From NCBI GenBank assembly GCA_037957365.1, contig JARHVA010000223.1, positions 1,869,501 to 1,933,500 of the forward strand: 64,000 nt of DNA. Direction: 5' to 3'. Under the pieces are notes generated by a model, which was given only the letters and a program-made list of their open reading frames with translations, was not told the DNA's origin and did not search any database. The translations under genes were made by a program, and so were the position numbers. This document shows, in pieces, positions 13,230-24,485 of this stretch (the first letter of the stretch is position 1; every line of letters starts with the position of its first letter). This stretch comes from Torreya grandis. Its lineage: Eukaryota > Streptophyta > Pinopsida > Cupressales > Taxaceae.

Positions 13230-13969
13230 TGTCTCTCTCTACTAGACTAGGATACCTAAAGCTCTGATAATCATTAACAAAAAATGAACAAATGAATAGT
13301 AATTTCTCCATTTTATAGTAAAATTTAAAAAAATTATAGTGACAATTATTTATTGAGAATTTTTTTATTTTTCTCATAACTTTGTTTTCCTAAGCTCTTT
13401 TAAAAAATCAAACAAAGTTTTAGAATCTTGACAACATAGAGATTTCTTTAGTGTTAACCCCTTATTCTGTAAAAAATAAATTTTATCTTATTTTTTAGGT
13501 CCATATCTTGTTTCACATAGTGGGCATCACTTTCATATACTTCTCATGTAGCTATTATTAAACAAAATCAATGTAAGTGAAGGTACATATTTACAAATTT
13601 ATTTTTTGCTTTTTACTACAATGTGTTATCTCAATTCCATGCATTGTTATGTTCTTTCTTGAATCACCATCCCATGTTATACTTTCATGACACGTGATGA
13701 GATTCAAGTGGGACACAAGTATACACATATTATTATTAAACTTTATCATTTATTGATACTTTCTCTCTTGTAGTAACTTTTCAAATTTAAATATCTTTGA
13801 TTGTGCACTTTTAAGGGTGCATTAGGAAAGGGGTGGGCAGAACATTGGTGCTTCACAAGATTATTAGGTAATTATATCATACCTAAACCCACTAAAAATC
13901 TTGGTTATACAAATCCTTAGGAAATTATCCTCTCAATAACCCCTAATTAATTAAAATCCCAATTTTATT
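13230..13969. other. Non-coding stretch upstream of the PMD gene
   Basis: No coding sequence. Candidate promoter region for the minus-strand PMD gene, though I see no convincing TATA box at the right distance. Confidence 0.4.
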
Positions 13970-14048
13970 ACTAGGTCAACCTTGGTTGACCTAGTTGTGA
14001 AAGTTATAGTCCACATTATGTAATTAGATCAGCCTTGGTTGACCTAGT
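13970..14048. repeat. Two W-box-containing palindromes
   Basis: Bases 13,970-13,995 form a perfect inverted repeat: two 12-base arms (ACTAGGTCAACC and its complement) around a central TT. Each arm contains the W-box core TTGACC. A second, imperfect copy lies at 14,023-14,048, with changes confined to one arm and all of them transitions. A third half-site follows at about 14,076. Known WRKY factors bind TTGACC/T; any role here is inference. Confidence 0.8.
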
Positions 14049-14884
14049 TAGAGGTTGAACAATAACCTTAAAAAAACTAGGTCATGGCAGCATGACATGC
14101 TTAGCTAAAATTATATAATGGTTAGGACTTATTCATTTATATAAATATAACTTCCACTTCAATACAATAGATATAAACATTCATTTTCTAATTATTATAA
14201 CTCAAAATTATGCCATATTTGTATTTGAAGGAGTTAATGTTTAGGGTTTACCTTGAAGGAAATATAGCTTGTCTTGTGGTAAGTCTTGGATTTAAGTAGG
14301 AATATTTTATATTACATCTAATTTTTAATATAGTTTTATCCTTACAAAACCACAAAAATATCTTACAAAGCACCATTGGCTAAAGGAGGGATTAACCATT
14401 GATAAGTTCATCCAAAGATAAGTATTTATAGCTTTTGTTATTTTAATTGATAGATAGATGATACATATATTAATAGGTTTGAATGTATAACTCCTTTTTT
14501 ATATTACCTCTAAACTTAAACTTAGTGTAGATATAGGGTTTTCTAAGCTTATCATCTTTGATCTTAGAGATCTAAGCCCCTATTTTACTACTATGATCCC
14601 TTGTTTGTTTTGTTTATTTTAAACTATCCCCCTTTATATTATAAGATTTTATAATGCTACATTAGATTTCATTTTATGCATTATAATACCTAGCTATGGT
14701 TGTTGCAAAATATATTTGCCGAAAGGCTTTAGAACCCTTTCCTTTAGTGTTGTGTGATAAGTGCCCCCTTAGTTAGGTTTATCAAATCCAATTTGGGCAT
14801 GTCCCTGATATAAAAAGTATTGTAATAGATGTTATTTGATCTTAGATTTACTAAGATAATTTGTAGATCTATCTTAATTTTTTT
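14049..14884. other. AT-rich stretch, nothing recognised
   Basis: No gene or repeat is evident. The outer end of the 3' LTR of the old gypsy element must lie near the right end of this interval, but the two LTR copies are too diverged there for me to place it. Confidence 0.4.
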
Positions 14885-15898
14885 CATACACAAGGATTCG
14901 AGTTATCCTAGGATAAGACCAAACTATTTGGACTTGGCCAATATGTGTTATTATCTACAGGGTGTGAATTTAACCTTTAGAATGTTCACCCTCTGTGTAA
15001 ATTCTAATAGGTGTGCCTTCATTGATATCTCATGTATGTATACACAAATGTCTTTGATTCATTTTAGGATCTATTATGTACCTTCTTCTTCACTCGAAAC
15101 CTTAGCTAAATGAAAATAAGGAATAAATAATGTAAATTGGAGAAATAAGAAAGGGATGGGATTCACTTCATTGATTGACCTCAACACCCCTTATGTTGAG
15201 CATTGCCTACATAATAATACTCTAAAGAGAGATCAAACACCATATGGTTCTCCCATTATATGGTTGTGATTGTATAATAGTGGTGAAATGATACATGTTT
15301 ATGTAATATTGGTATTATTAAGTATTTAAATAAATGACTTGGGACATTGTAATTCAGACCTAGATTAGGTCTTATTGGGATATTTAGAGTTAGAATTGAG
15401 AATAATAGGTACATTCCTCTTAATGAATAGTTAAATAATATTTGGTATTTTTAATAATGAAAGCCCCCTTCACAAATGGGTATAAAATGTGCTTATATAG
15501 AATAATTTTGGGGATTTACTCAAATTTGACTTATGAAATATGTGGAATGGCCCATTGGAATAAATTTGAATTTGTTAAGTTATCCATTAATTTATGGGAG
15601 AATGAAATCAAAATATTCATACATGACCAGCCTATGGGATTGTTCTAAAAGAGTAGGATTTTTTCAGGAATGGAGTTAGTGGAACTAGAAGTATGAATAA
15701 TTCAAGTAATGAGTATAGGCTACCTGGAATGAGCAATATGAACATTCAATATCAAATTTTCTTTGAGATATAGGGTCATCCACATAGTATTATAGTAATA
15801 GTGGTTTAAAACCATGTAATTGAGCATAGGTTAAGTGTGTGTAAGGGGTGGTCATAAGTGCATTATTTTAGCATTAAAATTTAATTTTAGTTGCTACA
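14885..15898 (-). repeat. 3' LTR of the old gypsy element
   Basis: This block aligns by eye to 41,480-42,447 along its whole length, for example GGATAAGxCCAxACTATTTGGACTT, gagcataggttaagt and AAGGGGTGGTCATAAGTGCAT near the right end. In element sense (minus) it begins TGTAGCAACTAAAATTAA, similar in style to the TGTAGACAC start of the Tat LTRs, and it is preceded by a polypurine tract at 15,899-15,908. The two copies are strongly diverged, so the element is old. The left boundary is approximate. Confidence 0.75.
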
Positions 15899-15908
15899 TT
15901 TTCCTCCT
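15899..15908 (-). other. Polypurine tract of the old gypsy element
   Basis: The minus strand reads AGGAGGAAAA directly before the LTR start TGTAGC, as expected for the plus-strand primer of reverse transcription. Confidence 0.6.
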
Positions 15909-18519
15909 ATTTTATTCTAGTAATGCAAAAAAGTAAAAGTAGTAGAGTTAAAGGAAGAGTGTTATACCTAAGATTCCCTTTGAATAATGGTTTTGAATTT
16001 CGATCACATTTTTAACTATGCTTTATGTAATTTTTCTCATGTGTGCAAAAAGTTTTGATTTTTTGGTGCAAAAATGGTGACTAGAGAGGGTGGAACCTTT
16101 ATATATTTATTCATTTAAACACTTGGATTCGACTGTGCATGCCCCACTCTTCATTGGTAGTAGAATTGTGCTTAAAAACTCAATATTCACTTGAATTAGT
16201 CATTTCACAACTCAATATGGTAAAGTAGATTGTAATCCTTGTATTAATCCAAATAAATCATTAAGTTACAAAACTAGTGTAAAACTGGTGCAAAATTTTT
16301 ATTCAACCATTGTAGATAGTAAGATTAATTTTGGTGCAAAACTAGTGAAATACCTAGTGTAACACTGGTGTAAAAGTAATATGATTGATTCTTGTGTATA
16401 TGACATAGATAATGACATTAATTTTCATTCCTTCTATGGAAACTAGTGTAAAACTGAGTAAGAAAGTGATCATGTGTCATGCACACACCCCTAATATGAT
16501 ATTTGATTATATTGATTATCATAATTGATAAATACCAATTGAATATCTGTGTAAAATTTAAGAGCACATGTCATGCATGATTCCCCCAATCTGATTTAAA
16601 TATGTAATAATTATGTGTATAAATATGAACTATTTTTGAGTAACCATTGAAAATTATTCTATAGACTGAGTATGATTCTAAGAATTCTAGAGAATATTAT
16701 TTATGATTTTAGGGATGAAAGTGCACTATTTTGGATAATATTAGCCTATGTCATTGTTCATATGATGTGGTACTATCTCAATGTACTTTATAATAAAAAT
16801 TTGAGTATGCATTGTGATCAGTTAAGCAAATAATATTATTTTTTATCTATATAATAGATTGTTTCAACCTAGTCTCTAAGATAAGCCACTGTGTGTGTGC
16901 CTTCTTTTGAGGTGAGTTGTGAAGCTTTAGAAAAAATTATTTCAAAATAAAAATGTATACAAATGATGTTATAATAGGAGTATTTAAATCTAGGGTAATA
17001 ATGATAACATTATAAATCATGATATCATATTAATAATTTGAATAAAATAGTAATATACTAAATATGTATAACAAACTATACATGTTTCATGTCTTTAAAT
17101 ATGTTAAAAATTAGGCATGCAATGAATAATGATCATATAATGAATACTTAAAACTTATATATAACTACTCGAGGAAGATGCATGATATCCATCATGGCAT
17201 TATAGAATTAGGGATATACATGATATCTAGCATGGCATCAAAAAACTAAGGAAAACATATGAAGTAAGAGTTATGGCCATGATATACACGTAAAGATTAT
17301 ATGCAAGAACACATAAAACATGCAAGAATTCCAAGGTACCACATATAATGGAAATGTTTCAATTTTGCTTACATTCATATAAACACATAATAAGGCTTAT
17401 AACACAATTAAATACATGTTCAAATGTCCACATTACAAAAAAAGTGAATACACACAAAATATGAGAAAAATGAGTAAACATTATAATCATGCATGAATAA
17501 GTGAAATTAATCCACATAAGTAATTTTTAATATCATCATTTACAAAACCTTAGGTGTCTAGTGAGATAACAATGTTAAATTAAGTGAGAAAATAACAAAA
17601 AAATCAAACAATATAGTGTCCTATAATAGAGTGATAAAAATTGTGTAAGAGATGCCCCTAATGAACTTTTTATGGTGAAAACAAGTTGTAGAAGGCCTGA
17701 GACTATTTTGAATACGAGAAATTAGATCATCTATTCACTGGGACAAGTCCATTAGAATGGGATAAGAGCATAGTAAATGACTATCTAGAGTAATACAATT
17801 TTATTTGTGTAAAGTTTATGGGCCTAATACATTATCACCACCTACAACTAAATTTGAAAGTGACAATGTGTATGTTTTGCATCTCACTTAAGTAAATTTT
17901 TGAAGCATATTTGATATAAAACTAAACATAGAGAATTATTGCATATATTGAAGCATAATTAAATTGACGTAAATGAACTACACATATCATGCATAGGTTA
18001 TGATTTTTAGACTTTTTGAAATATTATATTTTTGTGTATTTTTTGAATATATATAGCTAAAAAGTAACATATTAACTAATGACTCCCACAAGAGCCTCAC
18101 AGTCAATATGTATTTTATCTAACATAAAAAAGATGAACTCTCATGAATGGAAAGTATCATGCCACTATGAAGTATCTGATCTCAACTCAAAATCTAAAAA
18201 TTAATTTGGCTCTATAACATAAGTACCATTGGCATGATGATAATATGAAGTATGTTGTGTATATTATTTAGTATTATAAACTTTAGCTCTTTGTAACCCA
18301 TCGTGTAGTATAATAACTTTGAGTTGGTGTTTGTCATCACTCTTAATGTCCTATAACACCAATCTAGGATATGTTGGATTAGAAAATGGATCTCTAGAAT
18401 CTATGTCAAATCATTAAACTAAATGGATTATCAAGGATATGTCTCCTTTTAAAGTTGACTACTTTATTCTGAATTATCTACATATGTTTTACCTTTTTAT
18501 GTTTCACAATTGATATTTA
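15909..18519 (-). other. Internal region of the old gypsy element without recognisable pol
   Basis: Lies between the protease C-terminus and the 3' LTR. I translated parts of the minus strand and found no reverse transcriptase, RNase H or integrase motif, only stop-rich sequence. At 16,265-16,460 the plus strand has a loose repeat of AAACTAGTGtAAaACTGGTGcA. Either pol was deleted or the family never had it. Confidence 0.4.
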
Positions 18520-18718
18520 TTATTTATGAGTAAAACCCTTTGGTTGGGTGGGGTATTCATATGGAATTCCATGAACTAAAATAACCTCATTATCAAAAAA
18601 GATATTTCAATCAATTGTGTATTGTAGAAGGCACTACATGAAGTTACTAAATCTAAGGATGTCCCAATAACATATCAAAGACTTCTACACTAGATATAAC
18701 TATAAATTTGGAGGCCAC
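18520..18718 (-). pseudogene. C-terminal half of the old gypsy protease, split by the Tat insertion
   Basis: Reading the minus strand from 18,718, a frame gives ASKFIVISSVEVFDMLLGH followed by LHVVPSTIHN and further on VILVHGIPYEYPTQP. This matches the end of plant gypsy proteases (F-V-I...YNVLLGRPWI...AVPSTLHQ-LKF). The N-terminal half is at 39,158-39,476, on the other side of the 20.4-kb Tat element, with which this half shares the target-site duplication CCAC. The reading is interrupted by several stops. Confidence 0.65.
18714..18718. repeat. Target-site duplication of the Tat element, left copy
   Basis: GCCAC here against ACCAC at 39,158-39,162, four of five bases identical and the fifth a G/A transition. 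It brackets the whole 18,719-39,157 block as one insertion. Confidence 0.65.
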
Positions 18719-20129
18719 TATTTCTATGCAATTTCGCTTTCACATTCAAAGAGAGAAAATGAGAAATCTAAAGAAATGGTCAAGGCTTGTATGTACCTAG
18801 ATGTAGTCTGTGCACCATAATCCAGACATTATGAGAACTCCTCTTTTGTTGTGGAGGATGACACCTAAAAGAGACAGATACTAAAACATGAAAAATGTTA
18901 GTTGATAAGAGGGTGGATTGCCAAGCAAAAGCTTGGTCCTAGAAGCACTAAGGCTTCTTGGAGGATGACAATCCACTGTTTAAAATAGAAGATGACAGAG
19001 ATAGAAAAGAGAAATGATAAAAGACTTGAAAAGAAAGAACTAAAAGCAAATGTGTATCTGATAAGCTGCAATTTGCTTAACACAGTTGCTGATGTCGGTG
19101 ATATTGCAAGCGTCGGTCAGGAAGGTTGCCGACGACGGTTAGACTGTCGATGTCGATAGGGGAAGTGGATGAGGTTGGTCAAGGCAATGGCCAGGGATGG
19201 GTTACAGGTCTAGTTTTTGGTCTGTAGGATGGACTGTGGTCTTGTTTGTGAGTCCAAGGGTCTATGAAGGATTCAGAGGGACTGCTTAGGGTCTACGGGA
19301 CTGAGAATGTTGTCTAGGAATGGACTGAATTGGTGACAGAGGCAAAAAGAAGATGAACAAGAGAGAAGGCTTTTCAGCCTCTTCGAGAAGAACAGGGAAG
19401 GTTGGGTCAAGGATGCTTGGAATAGACAGTAGACATAATGCTAATATATTTGAAATGACACTGAAATGAAAATAGTACAAATACTTAGCTATGATACGAG
19501 TTGGCAAAGGTGTAGAAGCTGTGTCTCAGTTGTCGCTGGTGATGGAGATAACGTACAATCCCTATGCAGAATGTCTGATGCAAGACCTTAGTGCTTAGAA
19601 AGTGCTACCAAGAATGTTGATCCCTGCAAAAACACCAAGAAGCCCAGAACACTGAACAGCAAAAGCATGAGAACTTTGTTTCACTGGAAGAAGGTTCGAG
19701 AGTCGTGATTAGCTCTAGAGATTAACTGATTTTTGATTGGCGTCCGTCAAAGGATTAAAAAATTTATTTAAGTATAATCGACATTGGCGATTTTGCCGGC
19801 ATTGGTCGACATTTGATCGACGTCAGCGGGTGCAATATGGAAAAAAGACCCACCAAGCCCATTTTTCATTCGCCAAGTGCACTATCCATTGGAGAATGTC
19901 AAAAGGTTGGGCTAAATACGGACGAGAGTTGGCTAGGCGGTTAGAGAGAAGTAAGAATAGGTCTTGGGTGAGTCATAGGGTGGGAAATAGTCCAAGGCGA
20001 GGTGTCAAAGGGGAAAATATTAATAATAAATTATTATTTTTAAATTAGTAAGTGCATATTTTAGGAATGGGTTAAGAATGGACCAAGGGGGAAGGTGACC
20101 AAGGGTTAGACACTATTTAGGTGTCTACA
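18719..20129 (-). repeat. Tat LTR copy 1 (outermost 3' LTR), 1,411 bp
   Basis: Begins TATTTCTATGC on the plus strand (TG start mutated to TA) and ends GTGTCTACA. In element sense it starts TGTAGACACCTAAATAGTGTC. It lacks a 12-base duplication (GAGGTGTCAGGC type) present in copies 2-4, which accounts for its shorter length. Two GACGTC palindrome clusters lie at about 19,085-19,165 and 19,775-19,830. A small plus-strand frame at 19,737-20,048 and a minus-strand frame at 19,286-19,507 recur in the other copies because the DNA is the same; I do not call them genes. Confidence 0.9.
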
Positions 20130-20302
20130 TTTGCCTCTTTTTATCTTGTTGGTTGCTCTAAACGAACTGCAAGACAAAAATAGGAGTCGGTTGCCGCAGG
20201 TATGGGATAAGGTTGATTTTGTCTTGTTAGTTATTCAAGTGAACTGCAAGACAAAAATAGGTGAGGGTTGGTTGCCCTAATTATGGATGAGGTATTCAAG
20301 AA
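20130..20302 (-). repeat. 173-bp spacer 1 between tandem Tat LTRs
   Basis: A copy of the last 173 bases before the 3' LTR (polypurine tract side), ending at the plus-strand string GTATTCAAGAA where it abuts LTR2. Within it a unit of about 80 bases (TCTTGTTGGTTxxTC...CAAGACAAAAATAGG) is repeated twice. In element sense it carries the AAAAAGaGGCAAA polypurine tract just before LTR1. Confidence 0.85.
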
Positions 20303-21725
20303 TGTTTCTATGCAGATTTGCTTTCACATTCAAAGAGAGAAAATGAGAAACTTAAAGAAATGGTCAAGGCTTGTATGTACCTGGATGTAGTCTGCACACC
20401 ATAATCCAGACGTTGTGAGAACTCCTCTTTTGTTGTGGAGGATGACACCTGAAAGAGACAGATACTTAAACACAAAAAATGTTAGTTGATAAGAGGGTGG
20501 ATTGCCAAGTAAAAGCTTGGTCCTAAAAACGCTAAGGCTTCTTGGAGGATGACAATCCACTGTTTAAGATAGAAGATGACAGAGACAGAAAAGAGAAATG
20601 ATAAAAGACTTGAAAAGAAAGAACTAAAAGCAAATGCATACCTAATAAGCTGTAATTTGCTTAACATAGTCGCTAACGTCGGTGATATTGCCAGCGTCGG
20701 TCAGGAAGGTCGCCGATGACAGTTAGACTGCCGACGTTGGTAGGGGAAGTGGACGAGGTCAGTCGGGGCAATGGCCAGGGACAGGTTACAGGTCTAGTTT
20801 TTGGTCTGTAAGATGGACTGTGGTCTTGTTTGTGATTCCAAGGGTCTATGAGGGATTCAAAGGGACTACTTGGGATCTATAGGACTGAGAATGTTGTCTG
20901 GGAATGGACTGAATTGGTGACAGAGGCAAAAAGAAGATGAATGGGAGAGAAGGCTTTTCAGCCTCTCCAAGAAGAATGGGGAAGGTTGGGTCAAGGATGC
21001 TTGGAATAGACAGTAGATAGAATGCTAATATATTTTAAATGACACTAAAATGAAAATAGTACAAATACTTAGCTGTGATACGAGTTGGCAAAGGTGGAGA
21101 AGCTGTGTCTCGGTTGTCGCTGGTGATGGAAATAATGTGCAATCCCTGTGCAGAATGTCTGATGCAAGACCTTAGTGCCTAGAAAGTGCTGCCAAGAATG
21201 CTGATCCCTGTAAGAACACCAAGAAGCCCAGAACACTAAAAAGCAAAAGCACGAGAACTTTGTTTCACCGGAAGAAGGTTTAAGAGTTGTTATCAGCTCC
21301 AGAGATTAACCAGTTTTTGATTGGGGTCCGTCAAAGGATTAGAAAATTTGTTTAAGTATAACTGACGTCGATGATTTCGCTGGCATCGGCCGACATTTGA
21401 CCGACGTCGACGGGTGTAGAACGGGAAAAAGAGCCACCAAGCCCGTTTGTCATCCGCCAAGTGCACTATCTGTTGGAGAATGTCAAAAAGTTGGGCTAAA
21501 TATGCACGAGAGTTGGTTAGGTGGTTAGAGAGAAGTAAGAATAGGTCTTGGGTGAGTCACAGGGTGGGAAATAGTCCAAGACGAGGTGTCAGGCGAGGTG
21601 TCAAAGGGGAGAATATTAATAATAAATTATTATTTTTAAATTAGTAAGTGCATATTTTAGGAATGGGTTAAGAATGGACCAAGGGGGAAGGTGACCAAGG
21701 GTTAGACACTATTTAGGTGTCTATA
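20303..21725 (-). repeat. Tat LTR copy 2, 1,423 bp
   Basis: Starts TGTTTCTATGC and ends TCTATA on the plus strand; the terminal CA has become TA, a change shared with copy 3 but not with copies 1 or 4. Palindrome clusters at about 20,665-20,745 and 21,360-21,412. Confidence 0.9.
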
Positions 21726-21898
21726 TTTGCCCCTTTTTGTCTTGTTGGTTGCTCTAAATGAACTACAAGACAAAAATAGGAGTCGGTTGCCCCAAGTATG
21801 GGATAAGGTTGATTTCATCTTGTTGGTTATTCAAGTGAACTGCAAGACAAAAATAGGCGAGGGTTGGTTGCCCCGACTATGGATGAGTTATTCAAGAA
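21726..21898 (-). repeat. 173-bp spacer 2 between tandem Tat LTRs
   Basis: Same length and content as spacer 1 and as 23,320-23,492. It reads TTTGCCCCTTTTTGTC at its LTR2 side (polypurine tract on the minus strand) and joins LTR3 at TTATTCAAGAATG. The breakpoint is the same as in spacer 1. Confidence 0.85.
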
Positions 21899-23319
21899 TG
21901 TTTCTATGCAATTTTGCTTTCACATTCAAAGAGAGAAAATGAGAAACTTAAAGAAATGGTCAAGGCTTGTATGTACCTGGATGTAGTCTATGCACCGTAA
22001 TCCAGACATTGTGAGAACTCCTCTTTTGTTGTGGAGGATGACACCTAAAAGAGAGATACTAAAACATGAAAAATGTTAGTTGATAAGAGGGTGGATTACC
22101 AAGCAAAAGCTTGGTCCTAGAAGCACTAAGGCTTCTTAGAGGATGACAATCCACTGTTTAAAACAGAAGATGATAGAGACAGAAAAGAGAAATGATAAAA
22201 GACTTGAAAAGAAAGAACTAAAAGCAAATGCATACCTGATAAGCTGCAATCTACTTAACACAGTCACCGATGTTGGTGATATTGATGGCGTCGGTCAGGA
22301 AGGTTGTCGATGACAGTTAGACTACTGACGTCGATAGGGGAAGTGGATGAGGTCGGTCGGGGCAATGGCCAGGGATGGGTTATAGGTCTAGTTTTTGGTC
22401 TGCAGGATGGACTATGGTCTTGTTTGTGAGTCCAAGGGTCTATGAGGGATTCAGAGGGACTGCTTGGGGTCTACGGGACTGAAAATGTTATCTGGGAATG
22501 GACTGAATTGGTGACAGAGGCAAAAAGAAGATGAATGAGAGAGAAGGCTTTTCAGCCTCTCTGAGAAGAATAGGGAAGGTTGGGTCAAGGATGCTTGGAA
22601 TAGACAGTAGATAGAATGTTAATATATTTGAAATGACATTGAAATGAAAATAGTACAAATACTTAGCTGTGATACGAGTTGGCAAAGCTGCAAAAGTTGT
22701 GTCTTGATTGTCACTGGTGATGGAGATAACGTGCAATCCCTGTGCAGAATGTCTAATGCAAGACCTTAGTGCCTAGAAAGTGCTGCCAAGAATGCTAATC
22801 CCTGAAAGAACACCAAGAAGCCCAGAACACTGAAAAGCAAAAGCATGAGAACTTTGTTTTGCCAGAAGAAGGTTCGAGAGTCGTGATTAGCTCCAGAGAT
22901 TAACCAATTTTTGATTGGGGTCCGTCAAAAGATTAGAAAATTTGTTTAAGTATAACCGACGTTGACGATTCCATCGGCGTCGGCTGACATTTGACCGACG
23001 TTGGCGGGTGCAGAATGGGAAAAAGAGCCACCAAGCCCATTTTTCATCCACCAAGTGCTCTATCCATTGGAGAATGTCAAAAGGTTGGGCTGAATATGCA
23101 CGAGAGTTGGTTAGGCAGTTAGAGAGAAATAAGAATAGGTCTTGGGTGAGTCATAGGGTAGGAAATAGTCCAAGGCGAGGTGTTAGGCGAGGTGTCAAAG
23201 GAGAGAATATTAATAATAAATTATTATTTTTAAATTACTAAGTGCATATTTTAGGAATGGGTTAAGAATGGACCAAGGGGGAAGGTGACCAAGGGTTAGA
23301 CACTATTTAGGTGTCTATA
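21899..23319 (-). repeat. Tat LTR copy 3 (innermost 3' LTR), 1,421 bp
   Basis: Starts TGTTTCTATGC, ends TCTATA. Contiguous with the internal region on its right through the polypurine tract. Has a 4-base deletion (AGAGAGATAC versus AGAGACAGATAC). Palindrome clusters at about 22,260-22,340 and 22,957-23,010. Confidence 0.9.
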
Positions 23320-23335
23320 TTTGCCCCTTTTTGTC
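23320..23335 (-). other. Polypurine tract of the Tat element
   Basis: The minus strand reads ACAAAAAGGGGCAAA directly before the LTR start, the expected primer for plus-strand DNA synthesis. Repeated copies stand in front of LTR2 and LTR1. Confidence 0.7.
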
Positions 23336-24485
23336 TTGTTGATTGCTCTAAATGAACTACAAGACAAAAATAGGAGTCGGTTGCCCTAGGTATGAGATAG
23401 GGTTGATTTTGTCTTGTTGGTTATTCAAGTGAACTGCAAGACAAAAATAGGTGAGGGTTGGTTGCCCCGATTATGGATGAGGTATTCCTCCTCAAAGCAG
23501 GAGTCAAGGGAAAGGAACCTGAAATTGAGTGCTGGTTTGATAGAGAGTGGATGAAAAGGGTGAAGATAGAGTGAGAATGCTACAAAAGTTGTGATTATGC
23601 GTACACCACTTCACGAGATGGTCAGGTCAAATTGTCACAGGTCGAGGGTCAAGGAGTGCCAAAATTAAAAAAACTAGGCCCCAACATTTAGTTGTCTATT
23701 GATTAGGTTATTCAATCTAAGCTGTAGCTCCAATGGTCATCATGTTCCAAGTATCCCAGGCTCAGAAAGTGCTCCTGAAAACACAAAAATGTCACAAGTA
23801 GTGTGGATCAACTGGCTTGCGATCCTATACTTGTGAAGGTCAAAAGTGTGTGCACAATTTTGCTAACCAATCATGAGGTAGCATACATGCAAAAACAACC
23901 AAGGCAAAATTGCTTTGGAAGTAGTCGCAGTTAGAGGAAATGGTCATGATCTCTAAGGTCTGGTGGTCAATGGATGGAGGCAAAAGTGATATCAAGTGTC
24001 CCCCAGGGGGCCAAAATAATGTGTACTAGAGGGCTGACTGATTGGGGACATGATTTTGAGGCAACAAAAAAAAAGAGGTTGGAAGGACGCCAACGTCGGT
24101 GACAAAAACTGATGTCGGTAGCCAAAAATGGTTGACGTCAGCAGAGGTCAGCCGACGTCGATGGATTAGGGCATGCTGATGCCAACGTCAGTGGCCTATC
24201 AAATCTGACAAAATTGAATTGGCGGCCCACCAAAATTCATTTGTGATTATTTGACTGAGAGAAAAAAAGGTGCTCTAGATTTTAGGAGTGAAAGTGACTG
24301 GTAGTGAGCAAATTAGTGGTGTGAGGTGGCAGAGTGAGATTGGTGGAGAGAGGGAGTGGATTGGAGTTGGATTGGAGGTTGAAGAGTCAGTGATGGGCCA
24401 GCAGGAGTTCGAGGTAGAAGTGATGGTAGAGGGTAGTAGAGGACCCATAGGAGGTCCACCACCAGTGGCACCCATCGTGCCACCA
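23336..24485. other. 3' region of the Tat element
   Basis: Non-coding as far as I can see. The first 155 bases are the copy from which the LTR spacers derive. A cluster of GACGTC-type palindromes lies at 24,089-24,200, a few hundred bases upstream of the antisense PMD gene, where it could act as that gene's promoter region (inference). Confidence 0.5.
24089..24200. repeat. GACGTC palindrome cluster upstream of the antisense PMD gene
   Basis: At least five copies: CCAACGTCGGT, ACTGATGTCGGT, GTTGACGTCAGC, AGCCGACGTCGAT and GCCAACGTCAGT. They match ACCGACGTCGGT apart from single transitions. Confidence 0.8.

Noticed and set aside
13261..13273. Possible initiator tRNA-Met primer-binding site on the minus strand (TATCAGAGC)
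   Set aside because: Only nine bases match and there is no LTR-like TG...CA end or partner LTR next to it; the exon-1 reading just downstream fits a PMD gene better.
19737..20048. Plus-strand small frame recurring in all four Tat LTRs (also 21,447-21,644; 23,008-23,241; 38,846-39,076)
   Set aside because: It is shared because the LTRs are copies of one sequence. No domain, no independent sign of coding, and frame starts differ between copies.
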